Shown here: positions 1 through 10,599 of the stretch, piece after piece | Layout of the letters: each line of letters starts with the position of its first letter | Numbering within the stretch: the first letter of the stretch is position 1 | Assembly: GCA_002786025.1 (NCBI GenBank) | Contig: NHNW01000021.1 | Coordinates: 62,001-126,000 of the forward strand | DNA from: Zasmidium citrigriseum | Taxonomy: Eukaryota; Ascomycota; Dothideomycetes; Mycosphaerellales; Mycosphaerellaceae | Reading direction: 5' to 3' | Length of the DNA: 64,000 bases | Made by a program: the position numbers and the translations under genes | The notes under the pieces: generated by a model | Seen by the model: the letters and a program-made list of their open reading frames with translations, nothing else | What the model was told of the DNA's origin: nothing | Database searches by the model: none

Positions 1-1150
1 CATGAGAAGAAAGAGGAAAAGGCTCAAAGTGGCATTGAGTGAAAAGAAGAATGCATCGAAAATCTGAGTCAACAGACCTTCTATTCGGCGGCGAGTTGGG
101 CAGGGCGCAACTCGTACAGCAAGGTCGCTTCCCCAAAAAGATCCCAGAATGCTTGTTGGCCAACGGTAGCCAATGCAGAAAGTGCTACCTGCTATCAGTG
201 GGCAAATTGGGCACAGTGACTGCAGTTAATCGTCACCGCACGCCGACGTCGGACTTGGGAGAACAGAGAAGCCATATCGAGGCCTCCTCCCTTCGCACCA
301 TTGGCTGCAAAAGGATTGGGAACGAGGCAAAGGCGGTTGGGCGACCTCGGCCAAGGGTGCGGCGAGGGAGAGCCGCCGCAACAGAGACCGAACAGAGAGA
401 GCAAAAGACTTTTCTTTGAAGAGGCGATGGATGGCCACTGGCGCGTGAAAGATCTCGGCGGCGGATATGCGTGTCATTTATCCGCCGGTTGCGCGTGCCG
501 AGCGGGTACTTTGACCGAGCATCTCCCATTGATATATATCTTGAAGGAATGGCCTTCTTTTGATCGATAGTCAGTGGAATGAATTGCTGTGATGGACGGT
601 ATTGCTGCTGGTGACCCATGCTGACTCTCACCCGTCCAGCAAAACTGAATGTTACACCTGTTACACATCGGCTCGGGTTCACGTCGCTTTCGTGGGGTGG
701 GATGCCGGCGCCTTGCATGTCACGGCTGCTCAACGGCACACCATGAAAGATCTTTGAAATAGTTGTACAGTATAGAGTGAACTTCTTGATATTTCATTCA
801 CGTCGTTGTCGGGTTGCAAGGAGCAAGCCTGATCGGAGCAAAGAAAGTTTGGGTCCGTGATGCGAACTCTAAAGATTGTTACCGCGGCTGGATGAGGGCC
901 GAATCTCTGGTGGATGGAGAATCCCTGCATGTGATGATACCACCATCGCACTCCACCACGCGACATGCTTCTGTTTGTGAACGTCGTCAATACCGATCAT
1001 CATGCCGTGCGACATATCTGCCATCTACCGATTAATCTAGCGTTGTGATGATCCGCCGCAGCTCGCCAGCTATCAGCTACCGGAAGAGATAGAGTATCTG
1101 GAGTGGTGTGATCGAAGAGGGGAACGAAATTAGAGAAGTTCACACAAGTT
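1..1150. other. Intergenic, no supported gene
   Basis: Open frames here are short, overlap on opposite strands and show no domain, signal peptide or splice pattern. The right part (from about 1080) is presumably the promoter and 5' leader of the ATG37-type gene starting at 1151. The left part may hold the end of a gene lying outside the window. Nothing further seen. Confidence 0.5.
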
Positions 1151-2209
1151 ATGGCCGACTCGGTCGACCGCGTCTTTGGCCATGCCCTCAACACCGTCAA
1201 CAGGATCCGCCCGGGATCGCAGAAGCCGCCATCAGCCGACCGACTGGCCCTCTATGGTCTGTACAAACAGTCCATGGAAGGCGACGTCGCCCTCATAGCA
1301 GATCGCCCCTCATCGACATCTCCTGGCTCGTCGCCTGATCAGGTGAAGAAAGAGCAAGAGAAATGGGATGCGTGGAAGGCAAACGAAGGGCTCAGCCGGA
1401 CGGAAGCAAAGAGACGGTATATCGAGAAGCTGATCGAGACTATGCACAAGTATGCTTCCACCACGCCGGAAGCGAGGGAGCTGGTGGAGGAGCTGGAGTT
1501 TGTCTGGGATCAGATAAAGAACAACTCGCAGCACTCCAGCTCCGAGCATTCTTCCCCGCTGCAGGTCATTGAGCGGAGAGACTACATGCAGTCTGGGAGT
1601 TCGGGCAATAATGGCGGCATTAGCTCGTCGGCTGCTGCGTTAGAGAACAGTGGGAGAGACAAGGGCAAAGGGCTGAGGGTTCTGTCGCCTGTGTCGCAGG
1701 CTGATGAGGATGAGGCTGCAGAAGAAGACCGAGAAGAGTTCGTGGATGCACCCATATCGCAGATCGATGAGGCAGATCTACAGGACAGCTCTGAGGCCGG
1801 CGGAAATGGTGGAGGTGATCGATTCGTGCCTCCTCAAAGACCTCAGCCCTCACCGGCAGACAATCGCTGGCGGAAACGAGTGGAGTCTTCTTTGATCAAG
1901 CTCACCACCGAAGTTGCGGCATTGCGAGAACAGCTGGAGACAAGAAGATACTTCAGCTATCAACGCAAGCACAGCTTCTTCGGCTGGGTGTTGAGGCTTT
2001 CGTGGTGGGCAGTCCAGCTGGTTGTTGCGGATACCGTCATCCTCGCCATTGTGCTGTGGTATCTGCGCAGAAAGCAGGACCGCAGGCTGGAGGGAGCCAT
2101 CAGAGTGTTGCTCGGCGATGCTGTTGCACAAGTGCAGAACCTGGGCACGCAGGTCAAGATGCCTGCTCTGCCTCGCATGCCGGGAAGAAAACCGGCGGGA
2201 AAGGAGTGA
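1151..2209 (+). CDS. ATG37: Acyl-CoA-binding, tail-anchored peroxisomal protein (Atg37/ACBD5-like)
   Basis: Single exon, 352 aa. Residues about 4-105 form an acyl-CoA-binding domain: RLALYGLYKQ, then KWDAWK and a SRTEAKRRYIEKL helix match the conserved ligand-contact segments. A long acidic, Ser-rich linker follows (about 120-240), then a short coiled coil (ESSLIKLTTEVAALREQLE, about 247-265) and a single hydrophobic segment (about 283-305) followed by a basic tail. ACBP plus coiled coil plus C-terminal anchor is the architecture of fungal Atg37 and animal ACBD5, which bind acyl-CoA on the peroxisome and, in yeasts, recruit the pexophagy receptor complex. The family call is strong; the pexophagy role is inferred from orthology. 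The ATG at 1151 is the first in frame and places the ACBP domain at the N terminus as expected. Confidence 0.85.
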   Translation: MADSVDRVFGHALNTVNRIRPGSQKPPSADRLALYGLYKQSMEGDVALIADRPSSTSPGSSPDQVKKEQEKWDAWKANEGLSRTEAKRRYIEKLIETMHKYASTTPEARELVEELEFVWDQIKNNSQHSSSEHSSPLQVIERRDYMQSGSSGNNGGISSSAAALENSGRDKGKGLRVLSPVSQADEDEAAEEDREEFVDAPISQIDEADLQDSSEAGGNGGGDRFVPPQRPQPSPADNRWRKRVESSLIKLTTEVAALREQLETRRYFSYQRKHSFFGWVLRLSWWAVQLVVADTVILAIVLWYLRRKQDRRLEGAIRVLLGDAVAQVQNLGTQVKMPALPRMPGRKPAGKE

Positions 2210-2383
2210 GTGAATGATCGTTACACAAGGACGCAGCTCCGCTGCTTGGCGCATGGCTACCGCGACAGGGGCGAGTCTTGACTCACATGAGCCATGCCAT
2301 TACTCACCGAAGCTGGAAACGAAACAGCAGAGATATATGATCTCTCGGTTTCTAGACTGCAATTCTTCACAACATTATCCGCC

Positions 2384-3209
2384 ATGGGACGGCAGCGTTG
2401 CTTCCTTCTCGAGCTGCCGAAAGAGCTGCGTCTGCAGATCTACGAATACCTGGTCAAACCTGAGGAGATCCACCTTATACCAGATCGCAGATGGATCGGA
2501 GGCCTATCTAAGGAAGCCACAATCGCCACGGCCTTTCGTGCGCGCGTTCAGCGATGTGCCTGGAAACCGGAAGGCGAGCAGCTCTATTTACCGCTGTTGC
2601 GGACCTGCCGCCAGATCTTGAAAGAAGCTCTTCCCGTACTCAACAAACCAAACTCGCTGGCCCTCAACCCCGCCAGGATGCTTGCCTGCGCAGACGACGG
2701 CCGGTTGAAGAACATCTCTTTCATGGCCGGCCTCTCTCATCTGGCGACACTGGAAGTTCGTGTGGGCGCAGAGTGGGGTGACGCTGAGGAAGAGCTTATC
2801 CAAGCCAGATTTCTCCGAAGCCTGCTCAGCGAAGATCTGCGCGTCAAAGTCTTGAAGATTATCGTGGAGGATCGCGCGGGACGCTTCGTCACGGACTCTA
2901 GTGCTGGATTGGAAGACGTGGAAGAGGCGCTCAAGTTGTGGACTTGGATACAGCCGAGTGTGGGATTCGAATATGAGATTGACTTCTCTGGCGGGGACGA
3001 CATCACGGACCGGGGAGGTTGGGATCTTCGCGATGAGAGGGTTGAGTGGAGGCATGAGCGTGTGGAGAGTTGTTGGTGTACTTGTGAGTGGGACTCGTGT
3101 CTAGGGATGGTTGAATGTCTACTGATGTACTGTAGATGACGACGTTCCGACAGCCATGATTGACTTGGTAAAGACGGTCTTTCCGATACCGACACGAGAG
3201 AAGCCTTGA
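2384..3209 (+). CDS. F-box-like (LPxELRxxIY) protein, copy A
   Basis: Two exons, 2384-3083 and 3136-3209 (52-nt intron, GTGAGT donor, TAG acceptor), 257 aa. Near the N terminus lies the helix LELPKELRLQIYEYLVKP, an F-box/2EXR-type motif common in dothideomycete gene expansions. A second conserved block reads LLRTCRQILKEALPVLNKP. The short second exon ends in LVKTVFPIPT; the related gene at 7699 has IVKTTFPMPTS there, also behind a terminal intron, which supports the splice. An upstream in-frame ATG at 2294 would add 30 residues; 2384 is preferred for its CGCCATGG context and greater distance from the upstream stop. Function unknown: possibly an SCF substrate adaptor, but no recognition domain is visible. 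Confidence 0.75.
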
Positions 3210-4754
3210 CTCATATCTAATGCAACAGAAATCTACAACTTAATAAATTCCCAGACCCAATCATCGATGTCGACTTTGGCATCCGGCCCAGTCTCCAATT
3301 CTCCTGTTGAGTCCAACGGCTCGATGCATCTGTCGAGCCGCACGTGATTCATAGACCGTCCAGTCAAAACCCAAAGGCTCAAACAAGTGCGAAAAACATC
3401 AATGCGTCGAGCTCGTTGTCGCCAGCGCATCATGCACATGGAGAATTTTCTGGGAAGCACCTCGAACAAGTCTCGCGTCGATATCTCACATGGCGTTCCA
3501 GGTGTGTCGATCCTGTCCTGCAAGCTTCGACTTCTCTCTGTCTTGCAAGCAGCCAATTCTCGCCCAAAGATTCAGCATGTGTTCAGCTGGCCACGAGATT
3601 GAAGTGAGGTCGGCAGCTTACGGACCTCCATTACAGTGCTGCAAACCTACGACTGCAGCCTCCATTAACCTTCCTAGTTGGGTAAGCCAGCTCCTTCACC
3701 TACATCCGCTAGCGTAAATGCTTCATCGCTAAGTTAAGTCTTCTGCACCTCAAAGGCAATTGCTATCTGACCTTCTACTTCAGGCAAAATGCGGTCCTTG
3801 CCGACGGCCGCCGTAGGCCATGGCCGGCGGTCCTCAGCCCTGTAGGACGAGCAGGACGTATGTGCTGGTCTTTAGCCATCACCACCAAGGTCTAATTCCC
3901 TATCGACCAAACCCAATCGCTCGCTGCGTTGAAGCACACCGTTGAGCGCAGTTGCTCCTATTGGCTTTGCGCTTTGAAGTCTCGGTATTCGACGATCAGC
4001 ATGAGCCCATTGACTTCCGAATGTGCATTCAAGACGGCGGGAATCAGAGTTCCTGTGTTGAAGAAGCAACACTTTGCCCAATTCTGGTCGGGATTAGGTG
4101 CAAAGGATGTCGAAGAAGAATCTTCACTGGCACAAGACCGCTGAAACACGGGATTCTTGAGCAAACTCTCTCGGGATAGTATTTGCTATCTTCAGCATGC
4201 AGACGACGACCAAAATGATGCGTCTTCTGTGACTCTTGTGCCATGAAGTTTGCCACGGGGCCATGAGAGACCGGTGCCCGGTTGAGCGGTTGATTAACAA
4301 AGGTTACTTGCCCTTGGGTTCAACCCCTGAACAGAATTTCACGTCGCGCGAACTCCAAACTCACCCTTGCCGCCTGAGCGTTCAAGGCTGCAGGGAGACT
4401 CAGCCGCTTGGAATAAGAGCCGAAAGTGCATTGCCCTTGCGGACTTGACTTCTCCATTTGCCTGCCTCGTCTGCTCGAATGCTTTCAATGGGGAGTTCGG
4501 CAATGCGAGTAGCATTGCAGGGACCAGATAGGAAATGACTGACTTCGAGTTCACAGGGGTTGATTGGTTGTTGAGGGTGATGGCTTGAAGCCGGCAGCAG
4601 CATGTCTCGCAGCTCCGCGTTGCGCAGGTATCGTTCCAACGAGACGGGGCAAAGACCTGGTCAAGTACCACCGACAGACCAATGGCTTGCCTTTGATAGA
4701 GCATGCATTGAACAGGTGGCCGAGCGCGGGGTGTCCCAGTTCGCCATGTTGGAC
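3210..4754. other. Long intergenic region, no supported gene
   Basis: About 1.5 kb without a convincing gene. The only frame with some coding character is 3233-3556 on the minus strand (107 codons, ending in the acidic/aromatic tail DDWVWEFIKL). It matches no family I know and lacks clear partner exons, so it is not called. The right end is the promoter of the GLEYA gene. Confidence 0.4.
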
Positions 4755-4762
4755 TATAAAAG
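4755..4762 (+). promoter_or_regulatory. TATA box of the GLEYA gene
   Basis: TATAAAAG about 95 bp upstream of the ATG at 4858. The intervening sequence is CA-rich like a fungal 5' leader. TATA promoters are typical of regulated rather than housekeeping fungal genes. Confidence 0.6.
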
Positions 4763-4857
4763 AACGCACAACATCCTCGTTCCATGAGTACAACTCGACA
4801 AGATTCAAAGAAGACTTTCAATCAGCCCCATCAGCCAAGTCTCCATCGACATCCATC

Positions 4858-5741
4858 ATGCTCGCCTCCTTGTTCTTGACTGCCCTGGCATTGCCAGCCA
4901 TTGGCGTCCTCGCTGCTCCTACCGAAGTGCAAGCCCGTGGTGCCACCTGCCCCGACACTGTCTTTGGTTTCCAATGGGCCGTCAGCAGCTACAACAATGA
5001 CGGCACTTATCAGAGCTCTGGTAAGTCTCCACTCTTTACAACGACGACAATGCTGACAGTCTCAGATGCCACCTATTCGACTGCCCCAGATCCGCAGCAG
5101 TACTGCACCTCCCACACCGGGAACAGTGTCTGGAAGGGAGACGACGGGAGACAGAGCGACTACAACTGCTGGAACGCAAAGTCGACTCCATTCAACAGCA
5201 CCATCGGGGGATGGGGTGGTCTGATGCAAAACGGCCAGGCCAACACCAACAACTACTACCTCTACAACACGTCCTGCCAGTCGCACTCCCCGTACTACAC
5301 GCTCAACCTCCGCGGCTACATCTCCGGCGCCAACGCCGAAGGTAACTACACCATCACCTTTGGCAACGTCGAGAAGGTAACCACCACATCACCTCCCCTC
5401 CCCCCAAGTCCCATACTGACAATCCCCAGCTTGCCCTCCTCTGGGTCGGCGACAAAGCCAAATCCGGCTACACCCGCGCCAACGCCGACATCGACACCCT
5501 GAAGAGCACCAACAAGAAGTTCACCTTCTATCTCTTGGGCAACAACTACACGCCCATCCGCATCTTCTACTACAATGCCGAGAAGCAGGACTATCATGTT
5601 TCGTTCTTCGTCAAGATCACGGATCCTGCTGGACGGGTCATTGCGGATGAGAATTCCAAGCCGAATCGCTCGTTGGTGCAGTACAGCTGTGATGGGACGC
5701 AGGGTGCGAGCCAGTGGCCTGAGTTTGGCAGTGATTGTTGA
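4858..5741 (+). CDS. Secreted GLEYA-domain adhesin-like protein
   Basis: Three exons: 4858-5020, 5066-5376, 5430-5741 (introns 45 and 53 nt), 261 aa. The N terminus MLASLFLTALALPAIGVLA is a signal peptide, followed by APTEVQAR, a possible Kex2-like propeptide. After splicing, the second half reads ALLWVGDKAKSGYTRANAD, then TFYLLGNNYTPIRIFYYNA, the hallmark of the GLEYA/PA14-like lectin domain of fungal adhesins; it ends with SYSCDGT-like cysteines and a short tail. Cysteines are spaced through the N-terminal half. No GPI signal or low-complexity stalk is present, so it is probably a soluble secreted lectin-like protein instead of a wall-anchored flocculin. Ligand unknown. The reading frame breaks without the introns, and both have good donors and acceptors. 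Confidence 0.85.
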
Positions 5742-6387
5742 GAGGGCCCGAAGAGGGGAGATGAGGTCGAGATTGAAGTCAAGGTCAAGGGGCAAAAAGT
5801 CTGGCGGCGTGTTTTGCTGAGAATGTTCTTTTGAGTCTTATTCAGAGTGTTCTCATGTGTGTAGTAAATCCATTTTTCAAGCGTATAGAATGATGTCTCT
5901 TGATATGTCATCTCAGCCAGAGCTTGCTCCGGGTGGTAGACTGCTCCCGAGCTTGACCGCTCTGATTTTCGTGACGCTGCCATTGTGGAATTCTGGGACG
6001 ATTGAGTTGATTTCATTGATCTGAATCAATTCAATCACGCCCTCATTGTGTGCGAAGAAGAAGTTTGGACCCGGGCTTCTCGAAAGGGGCTGCCACGTGA
6101 CGAGGGCTTGGCGATCACAAGATAGCGTGCTTTCACTCCAAGCTTCCGCCACATTCGACTGACAGCGTTTGCTTTGGGCCATAGCTTCAGCAGCAAACAG
6201 CGACTCAGGGAAGAGTATTTTCAGTGTCAATAAAACATCAATAAGCAGGCTTTCATCCTCACAATAGACATTTGCGGTAGAAACATCGATAGCGAATAGC
6301 GAATGCCCTAGTAGGTAGCAGAAAGTGAAGCCGGTCTGAATGGATATATAGACTGCTCTCAGATCTCAGAACTCAGAACTGTCAGTC
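5742..6387. other. Intergenic, no gene seen
   Basis: Holds the 3' flank of the GLEYA gene and the distal promoter of the next gene. Frames here are short and featureless. Confidence 0.5.
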
Positions 6388-6438
6388 AGTGAAGGCGCCA
6401 CATGCCAAGTCTGCAGCTAGCTTGGCATGTGCTTCACT
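6388..6438. repeat. Promoter inverted repeat (18-bp arms, one 4-nt bulge)
   Basis: Left arm AGTGAAG (6388-6394) and CACATGCCAAG (6399-6409) are separated by a 4-nt bulge. The right arm CTTGGCATGTG (6421-6431) followed directly by CTTCACT (6432-6438) is the exact reverse complement of both parts. The loop is 11 nt (6410-6420). It lies about 43 bp upstream of a TATA box, so it is either a bidirectional factor-binding site, a cruciform or hairpin, or the scar of a small mobile element. Confidence 0.8.
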
Positions 6439-6480
6439 CACTGGACACCTTCAGTCTCAGAGTGCAGCGCGGCGCTCGTC

Positions 6481-6488
6481 TATAAAAG
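6481..6488 (+). promoter_or_regulatory. TATA box of the RlpA-like gene
   Basis: TATAAAAG about 160 bp upstream of the ATG at 6648. It is followed by a long C/A-rich leader typical of strongly expressed fungal transcripts. Confidence 0.6.
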
Positions 6489-6647
6489 TTCGACTTTCTT
6501 CCTATAACCTCCAACTTTCTACGCCACCAAACAACAACCAGTTCAGCAACAACCACTTCCAACAAGTCCACATCCAGACACCCACACCCACCCTTCTACA
6601 CCTCCACACACTCAATACTTCTCCAACAAACTCAAGCAACCGACATC

Positions 6648-7203
6648 ATGCTCTTCAAGGGAGTCATCAGCTACATCACCCTCATCGCCGCCTTCATCGG
6701 CATGACTCTCGCGTACGCGCACCCACCACCCTTCACCTTTTAGCCTAGCATGCTAATTTCTCGCTCAGCATGGCCGGCGAGGGCACCGTCTACTCCCAGG
6801 GCGGCGCCGCCGGCTCCTGCGGCACCGTCTCCAGTGACGGCGACTTCATCGCCGCCCTCAGCGCCACCCACAACGGCGGCAAGCAAGCCTGCGGCAAGAA
6901 GATTCGTGTCACCAGTACGTACTCCAAATTGCTGCCTCTGAAACTCCTCCTAACTTTCACTCTTAGACGCCGGCCCAGCTGCAGACGGCAGCGTCGGTGG
7001 ACAGGGCAACACCGTCGAAGTCGAGGTTCGCGACCTCTGCGGTGGCTGTGCTGCCGACGACGTCGATCTCTCCGAGGCGGCCTGGAGCTCTCTCACCAAC
7101 GGCCACGTTCCCAGCCGCGTCAAGGTCACCTGGTAAGTCTTCAACCATTTGAATGAACACTCTGAGCGGTCTGACTGACTCTGCTACCAGGGAGTGGATC
7201 TAA
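6648..7203 (+). CDS. Small secreted double-psi beta-barrel (RlpA/expansin-like) protein
   Basis: Four exons: 6648-6712, 6769-6914, 6967-7132, 7191-7203 (introns 56, 52 and 58 nt), 129 aa. The first exon encodes a signal peptide (MLFKGVISYITLIAAFIGMTLA). The mature part is a single RlpA-like double-psi beta-barrel: GGAAGSCGT near the start, CGKKIRVTN, then VEVEVRDLCGGCAADDVDLS and the terminal strand VTWEWI. Four cysteines fit the two usual disulphides, and the Asp of RDLCGGC matches the conserved acidic residue of the fold. There is no carbohydrate-binding module. Such proteins are frequent in fungal secretomes, as wall-loosening or plant natriuretic-peptide-like effectors; the role here is not shown. 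The last coding exon is only 13 nt, giving the final W and the codons EWI plus stop. Confidence 0.88.
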
Positions 7204-7698
7204 GCGATTCACCTCTACACTCACATACCACACCGGCCTCGGCCGACTCATGCATACTTGCTCTGGATGACTTGCTCTCTAGACAAGGCATATTTCCTTA
7301 CATGACTTCTTGCTGCTCCAAAGGGGGCGGCAACGTGCGATGACTCGACTCCATAGGGAGGCCGGGCAGCTGGTTTCTGAAAGCTTGACAGAGATCGACA
7401 GATACCAGAAAATACCACAGATTTGCTTTTCATTGACCTTCTCATTTTATTCTCTTGCTATTTCATTCAAAGCGTGAAGCTGCTCGAAGGCTGTCGAAGT
7501 CGTGTGTGCTTGGTGACATTGTTTGTTTGATGACTGCGTGAGGGCAGCTGTGTGAAAGCTGAGGCATGTGAAGTCAAGCTAGTCGTAGCTTCCTTGCTGA
7601 GCCGAGCTGAAGCTGAAGCCGCCCTGCGCCTGCCTTGCGCAAAGCTTCAAGCTGCACTCACGACAAACATCACCACCAGAAAGCCCATCAAACACACC
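7204..7698. other. Intergenic, no gene seen
   Basis: 3' flank of the RlpA-like gene and promoter of the F-box-like copy B. An in-frame ATG at 7552 exists but gives an N-terminal stretch without family similarity, so the start at 7699 (CACCATGG) is preferred. Confidence 0.5.
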
Positions 7699-8610
7699 AT
7701 GGCCGCCGATACACCCAACAGCAGCGCGGCGCCACCGGCCATCGACCCATCAAACCCACCAACGACAACGACGGCGGCGCCTTGTTACTTCCTCGACTTG
7801 CTCCCGCCTGAGCTTCGCTGCGAGATCTACGAGTACTTGGTGAAGCCCTTCGAGATAACCCTTCGATCGACGGACGAACCGACACTCGTTGGCTTGTCAA
7901 ACGAGACCATAGCCGCAACGCGGTTCCGTGCGAAGATCAGTGGAATAGAAAAGCTCCATTTGGCAATCTTGCGGACGTGTCGACAGATCCACAACGAAGC
8001 AATCCCATTCTTGACGAGGCCCGAAACGCTCAGTCTGAACCCATCATGGGCCGTTGTCGATCCACCAGACATATACGGCCGCGTTGTCGATGTGTCCTGG
8101 CTCACGCAGCTGTCTGTACTCAATGAGCTCAAATTGAAGCTTTGCACCATCTCGCGCACATTCACCGAGGACATCTTGCATTCTCAATTCCTTGCTGGAC
8201 ACCTCAACCAATCTCTGCGTCCAAACTTCCTCGAGGTTGAGGTGGAGGACTATCCAACCCGCGATTATCTGGCGAACGACTCCAGTTGCACCAAGCTCGC
8301 CGAATTGAAGCGGTTGTTGCACATCTGGAACCGCCTCAGTCCCAGATTTGGCTTTGAGTTTGCAATCAGCCCTTCCGATGCTGGTCATTTCGCATACATG
8401 GGAGAGTGGAACATGGGCGAAGAAGGAAAGGGTTGGATCATCGAGCGGTTCGAAGGCATCGACGGCGAGAGCGACGGTAGGCGTATTGTCAAATGGTTTC
8501 CATAATCACGCTAATGCGTTGCAGGCCCAGACGATGTGGTATACCCATGTGCCCGCGGAGACGTTGTGGTCGATATTGTCAAAACGACTTTCCCGATGCC
8601 CACATCTTGA
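7699..8610 (+). CDS. F-box-like (LPxELRxxIY) protein, copy B
   Basis: Two exons, 7699-8476 and 8525-8610 (48-nt intron, GTAGGC donor, GCAG acceptor), 287 aa. After a Pro/Thr/Ala-rich leader comes LLPPELRCEIYEYLVKPFEI, clearly paralogous to the gene at 2384 (LELPKELRLQIYEYLVKPEEI). Further shared blocks are ILRTCRQIHNEAIPFL and, after a terminal intron, VVDIVKTTFPMPTS. Conservation of the terminal intron and its peptide shows descent from a common ancestor with the same structure, although the two genes are about 5 kb apart with two secreted-protein genes between them. Function unknown; an F-box-like adaptor role is only a guess. Confidence 0.8.
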
Positions 8611-8777
8611 ATGACGAAGATCGAGAGCCGCCTCGAGGAAGGCCATGGCGGGAGAAACAGGCTTCCAGAACTTCGTCAGACGGATAGGGCTCCATATTAC
8701 CGGACTGAGCTCGCAGACATCGCTTTCCATTCGGTATTGCTTGTTATCCCGAACTGTCCAGCGAGAACCTCAACAGA

Positions 8778-10346
8778 TTACCACAAGCACAGATCCCACC
8801 CCTTCTCAGCCATCAAGTCCGTCCACTCAAACGACCGGGCTCGATGTGGCACCTTCAGACTCTGCCGCACGCTCAATCGCTCCTCTCGTGCAAGCTCCGA
8901 TTCTTGGTCTCTCCTCTGCCAAAGTTCGAGCAAAAGCTCTTTCGCCCTCCTCGCATTTTCTCTGCCATGCCGCTTCTTCAGAATGTCCAAGATGCTCAAA
9001 ACCTGCTCTCTCATCTCCATCGAGCAAGCAAAGCACCCCACAACGAAAGCCGGCTGTAGCAAAGCCATCGCCGGCGAGGAGTGATCCCTGAACTTGATTC
9101 TTTTGATACAGCCCATGGCATTTACCAGGGCCTCTTGAACTTCCTCGCTCTCGAGGTCATGGCCCAGGAGCCGGAGCTGGACTTGCGAAAGGGTGATATG
9201 ATAATACGCCTGATTTAGGAGTGCCAGTTCTTCATGCTCCGTGAAGTCCGTCACCGATTCGACCTCTTCTTTCAGGGCCACCAGGTCCTCTGTGATCGTA
9301 TTACTATGCCTGACGAGACGATCGATACGGTCCATGAGCGAGGCCCATAGTACGTCCATATTTAGTTCTTGCTGACTAGCGGTATGCTCCAGGTGCAAAA
9401 GAGCCGTCATGTCAGCGGCCACTTTTTCGATGTCGTGCAGGACATGCAAAATCGCCGTGGAGAAGCCTAGCTGTTCGTCGAAGTAGTCACAAGAAGAGAA
9501 GTGACAGGGACTGGCACACACATTTGTGCCTGTAATATGTACGGGAAGACCGAAGATGAGAGCGAGGCGTTGCATCGACTGACCGAGTTTGCGGAGGTGT
9601 GCTCGTTCCAGTGTACCATCTAATGTCGGTTTATTTAGAACTACCATGGCGCCTTCGAGATGCGACCTCCAGGACCTGGCTTTCTCGCCGCCGGAGATGA
9701 TGTCTTTCATGCAGAGGAGGAGAGCCGTAGTCGCAAAGACGTTCTCGGACGTCTCGTCCCTGCTCACTCGTTGTCTTCGTAGGTGGCCAACGGCCATTGT
9801 CTCCCAGTAGTCGATCTCAGAAGGGTCGACTTTCAATCCTAGCGATGCACGGTGCGTCAGGGAAACACAGAGAATCGCAGCGACGAGATGGAAACTCCAG
9901 GTCGTATCGAGAGCCAGGGGAAGAACGGCAGAGCACAGACTGTGATGTGACTTGACGTCCATGAACGAGATCGAGCATGTGACTTTCGCGAAATGGGCGA
10001 CAAGAGATCGATGTTTCGTCGAGAGCCATGGCAACCATTCCACCGATCCTGGAAGACCAGGAAGAGCCTGCGATATCGTCTCGTTGTCTGTCGATGAACT
10101 GCTCTGTGAAGCAACACTCTGGCCACCATCTTTCAACTGCAATCTCCGTTCTCTTGCAGCAGATCTCTTCGAAGCTCCTTCCACAAAAGCTAAAGTCCGT
10201 TCGTACGAGCACACCTTTCCATCCGTAACACAAGTTTTGCAGGCTGGCTTCTGTTCTCCACATCGTCGGTGAAGTCTTCGACATTCATTGCAGCCGTTTC
10301 TTGATCTTCGAATCTTGGTATCTGTTGTCTTCTTGTTGCCAGGCAT
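8778..10346 (-). CDS. Zn2Cys6 fungal transcription factor
   Basis: Single exon, 522 aa from the ATG at 10346. The N terminus carries a complete binuclear zinc cluster: CNECRRLHRRCGEQKPAC followed by KTCVTDGKVC gives the CX2CX6CX6CX2CX6C spacing, preceded by a basic patch (KIRRSRNG). The remainder resembles the fungal-specific regulatory domain of the Fungal_trans_2 type (short TLTHRASLGL-like helices, AVGHLRRQRVS, MQRLALIFGLPVHI). An in-frame ATG at 10490 would add 48 residues; 10346 is preferred because it sits 17 codons before the zinc cluster, as usual in the family. The neighbour at 10600-12096 is a metabolic dehydrogenase read in the same direction and could be a target, but nothing in the sequence proves it. 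Confidence 0.88.
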   Translation of the reverse strand: MPGNKKTTDTKIRRSRNGCNECRRLHRRCGEQKPACKTCVTDGKVCSYERTLAFVEGASKRSAARERRLQLKDGGQSVASQSSSSTDNETISQALPGLPGSVEWLPWLSTKHRSLVAHFAKVTCSISFMDVKSHHSLCSAVLPLALDTTWSFHLVAAILCVSLTHRASLGLKVDPSEIDYWETMAVGHLRRQRVSRDETSENVFATTALLLCMKDIISGGEKARSWRSHLEGAMVVLNKPTLDGTLERAHLRKLGQSMQRLALIFGLPVHITGTNVCASPCHFSSCDYFDEQLGFSTAILHVLHDIEKVAADMTALLHLEHTASQQELNMDVLWASLMDRIDRLVRHSNTITEDLVALKEEVESVTDFTEHEELALLNQAYYHITLSQVQLRLLGHDLESEEVQEALVNAMGCIKRIKFRDHSSPAMALLQPAFVVGCFACSMEMREQVLSILDILKKRHGRENARRAKELLLELWQRRDQESELAREERLSVRQSLKVPHRARSFEWTDLMAEKGWDLCLW

Positions 10347-10599
10347 GACGTTGCTCGGACAAAGTTGAGGGTTTGCGAGAGGATGCGAAGCTCCCAAGAA
10401 GAGGTGAGGTCCAGAAGGAACGGCTTTGTCAGCGTGTTTCACGTGCAGAGCACGATTCCAAACCTTAGAAGGGCGTGCCCTATGTGCCAAGTGACTGGGA
10501 ATAACTCAAAAGTGAATACGAGTGTTCAGGGATTGGACCAGTACCTAGGTAGGCAAATTGATATCGATCCCTTCTGACGGGTGTGCCACCGTGCCACAC

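Noticed and set aside
233..739. 168-codon frame on the minus strand
   Set aside because: No start context, domain or partner exon; overlaps other equally long frames.
3233..3556. 107-codon frame on the minus strand
   Set aside because: Some coding character at its end but no recognisable family, leader or splice partner; too weak to call.
4564..5502. 312-codon reading with a start at 4564 for the GLEYA gene
   Set aside because: Reads through the TATA box, leader and both introns; the ATG at 4858 gives a clean signal peptide and the splices restore the GLEYA motif.
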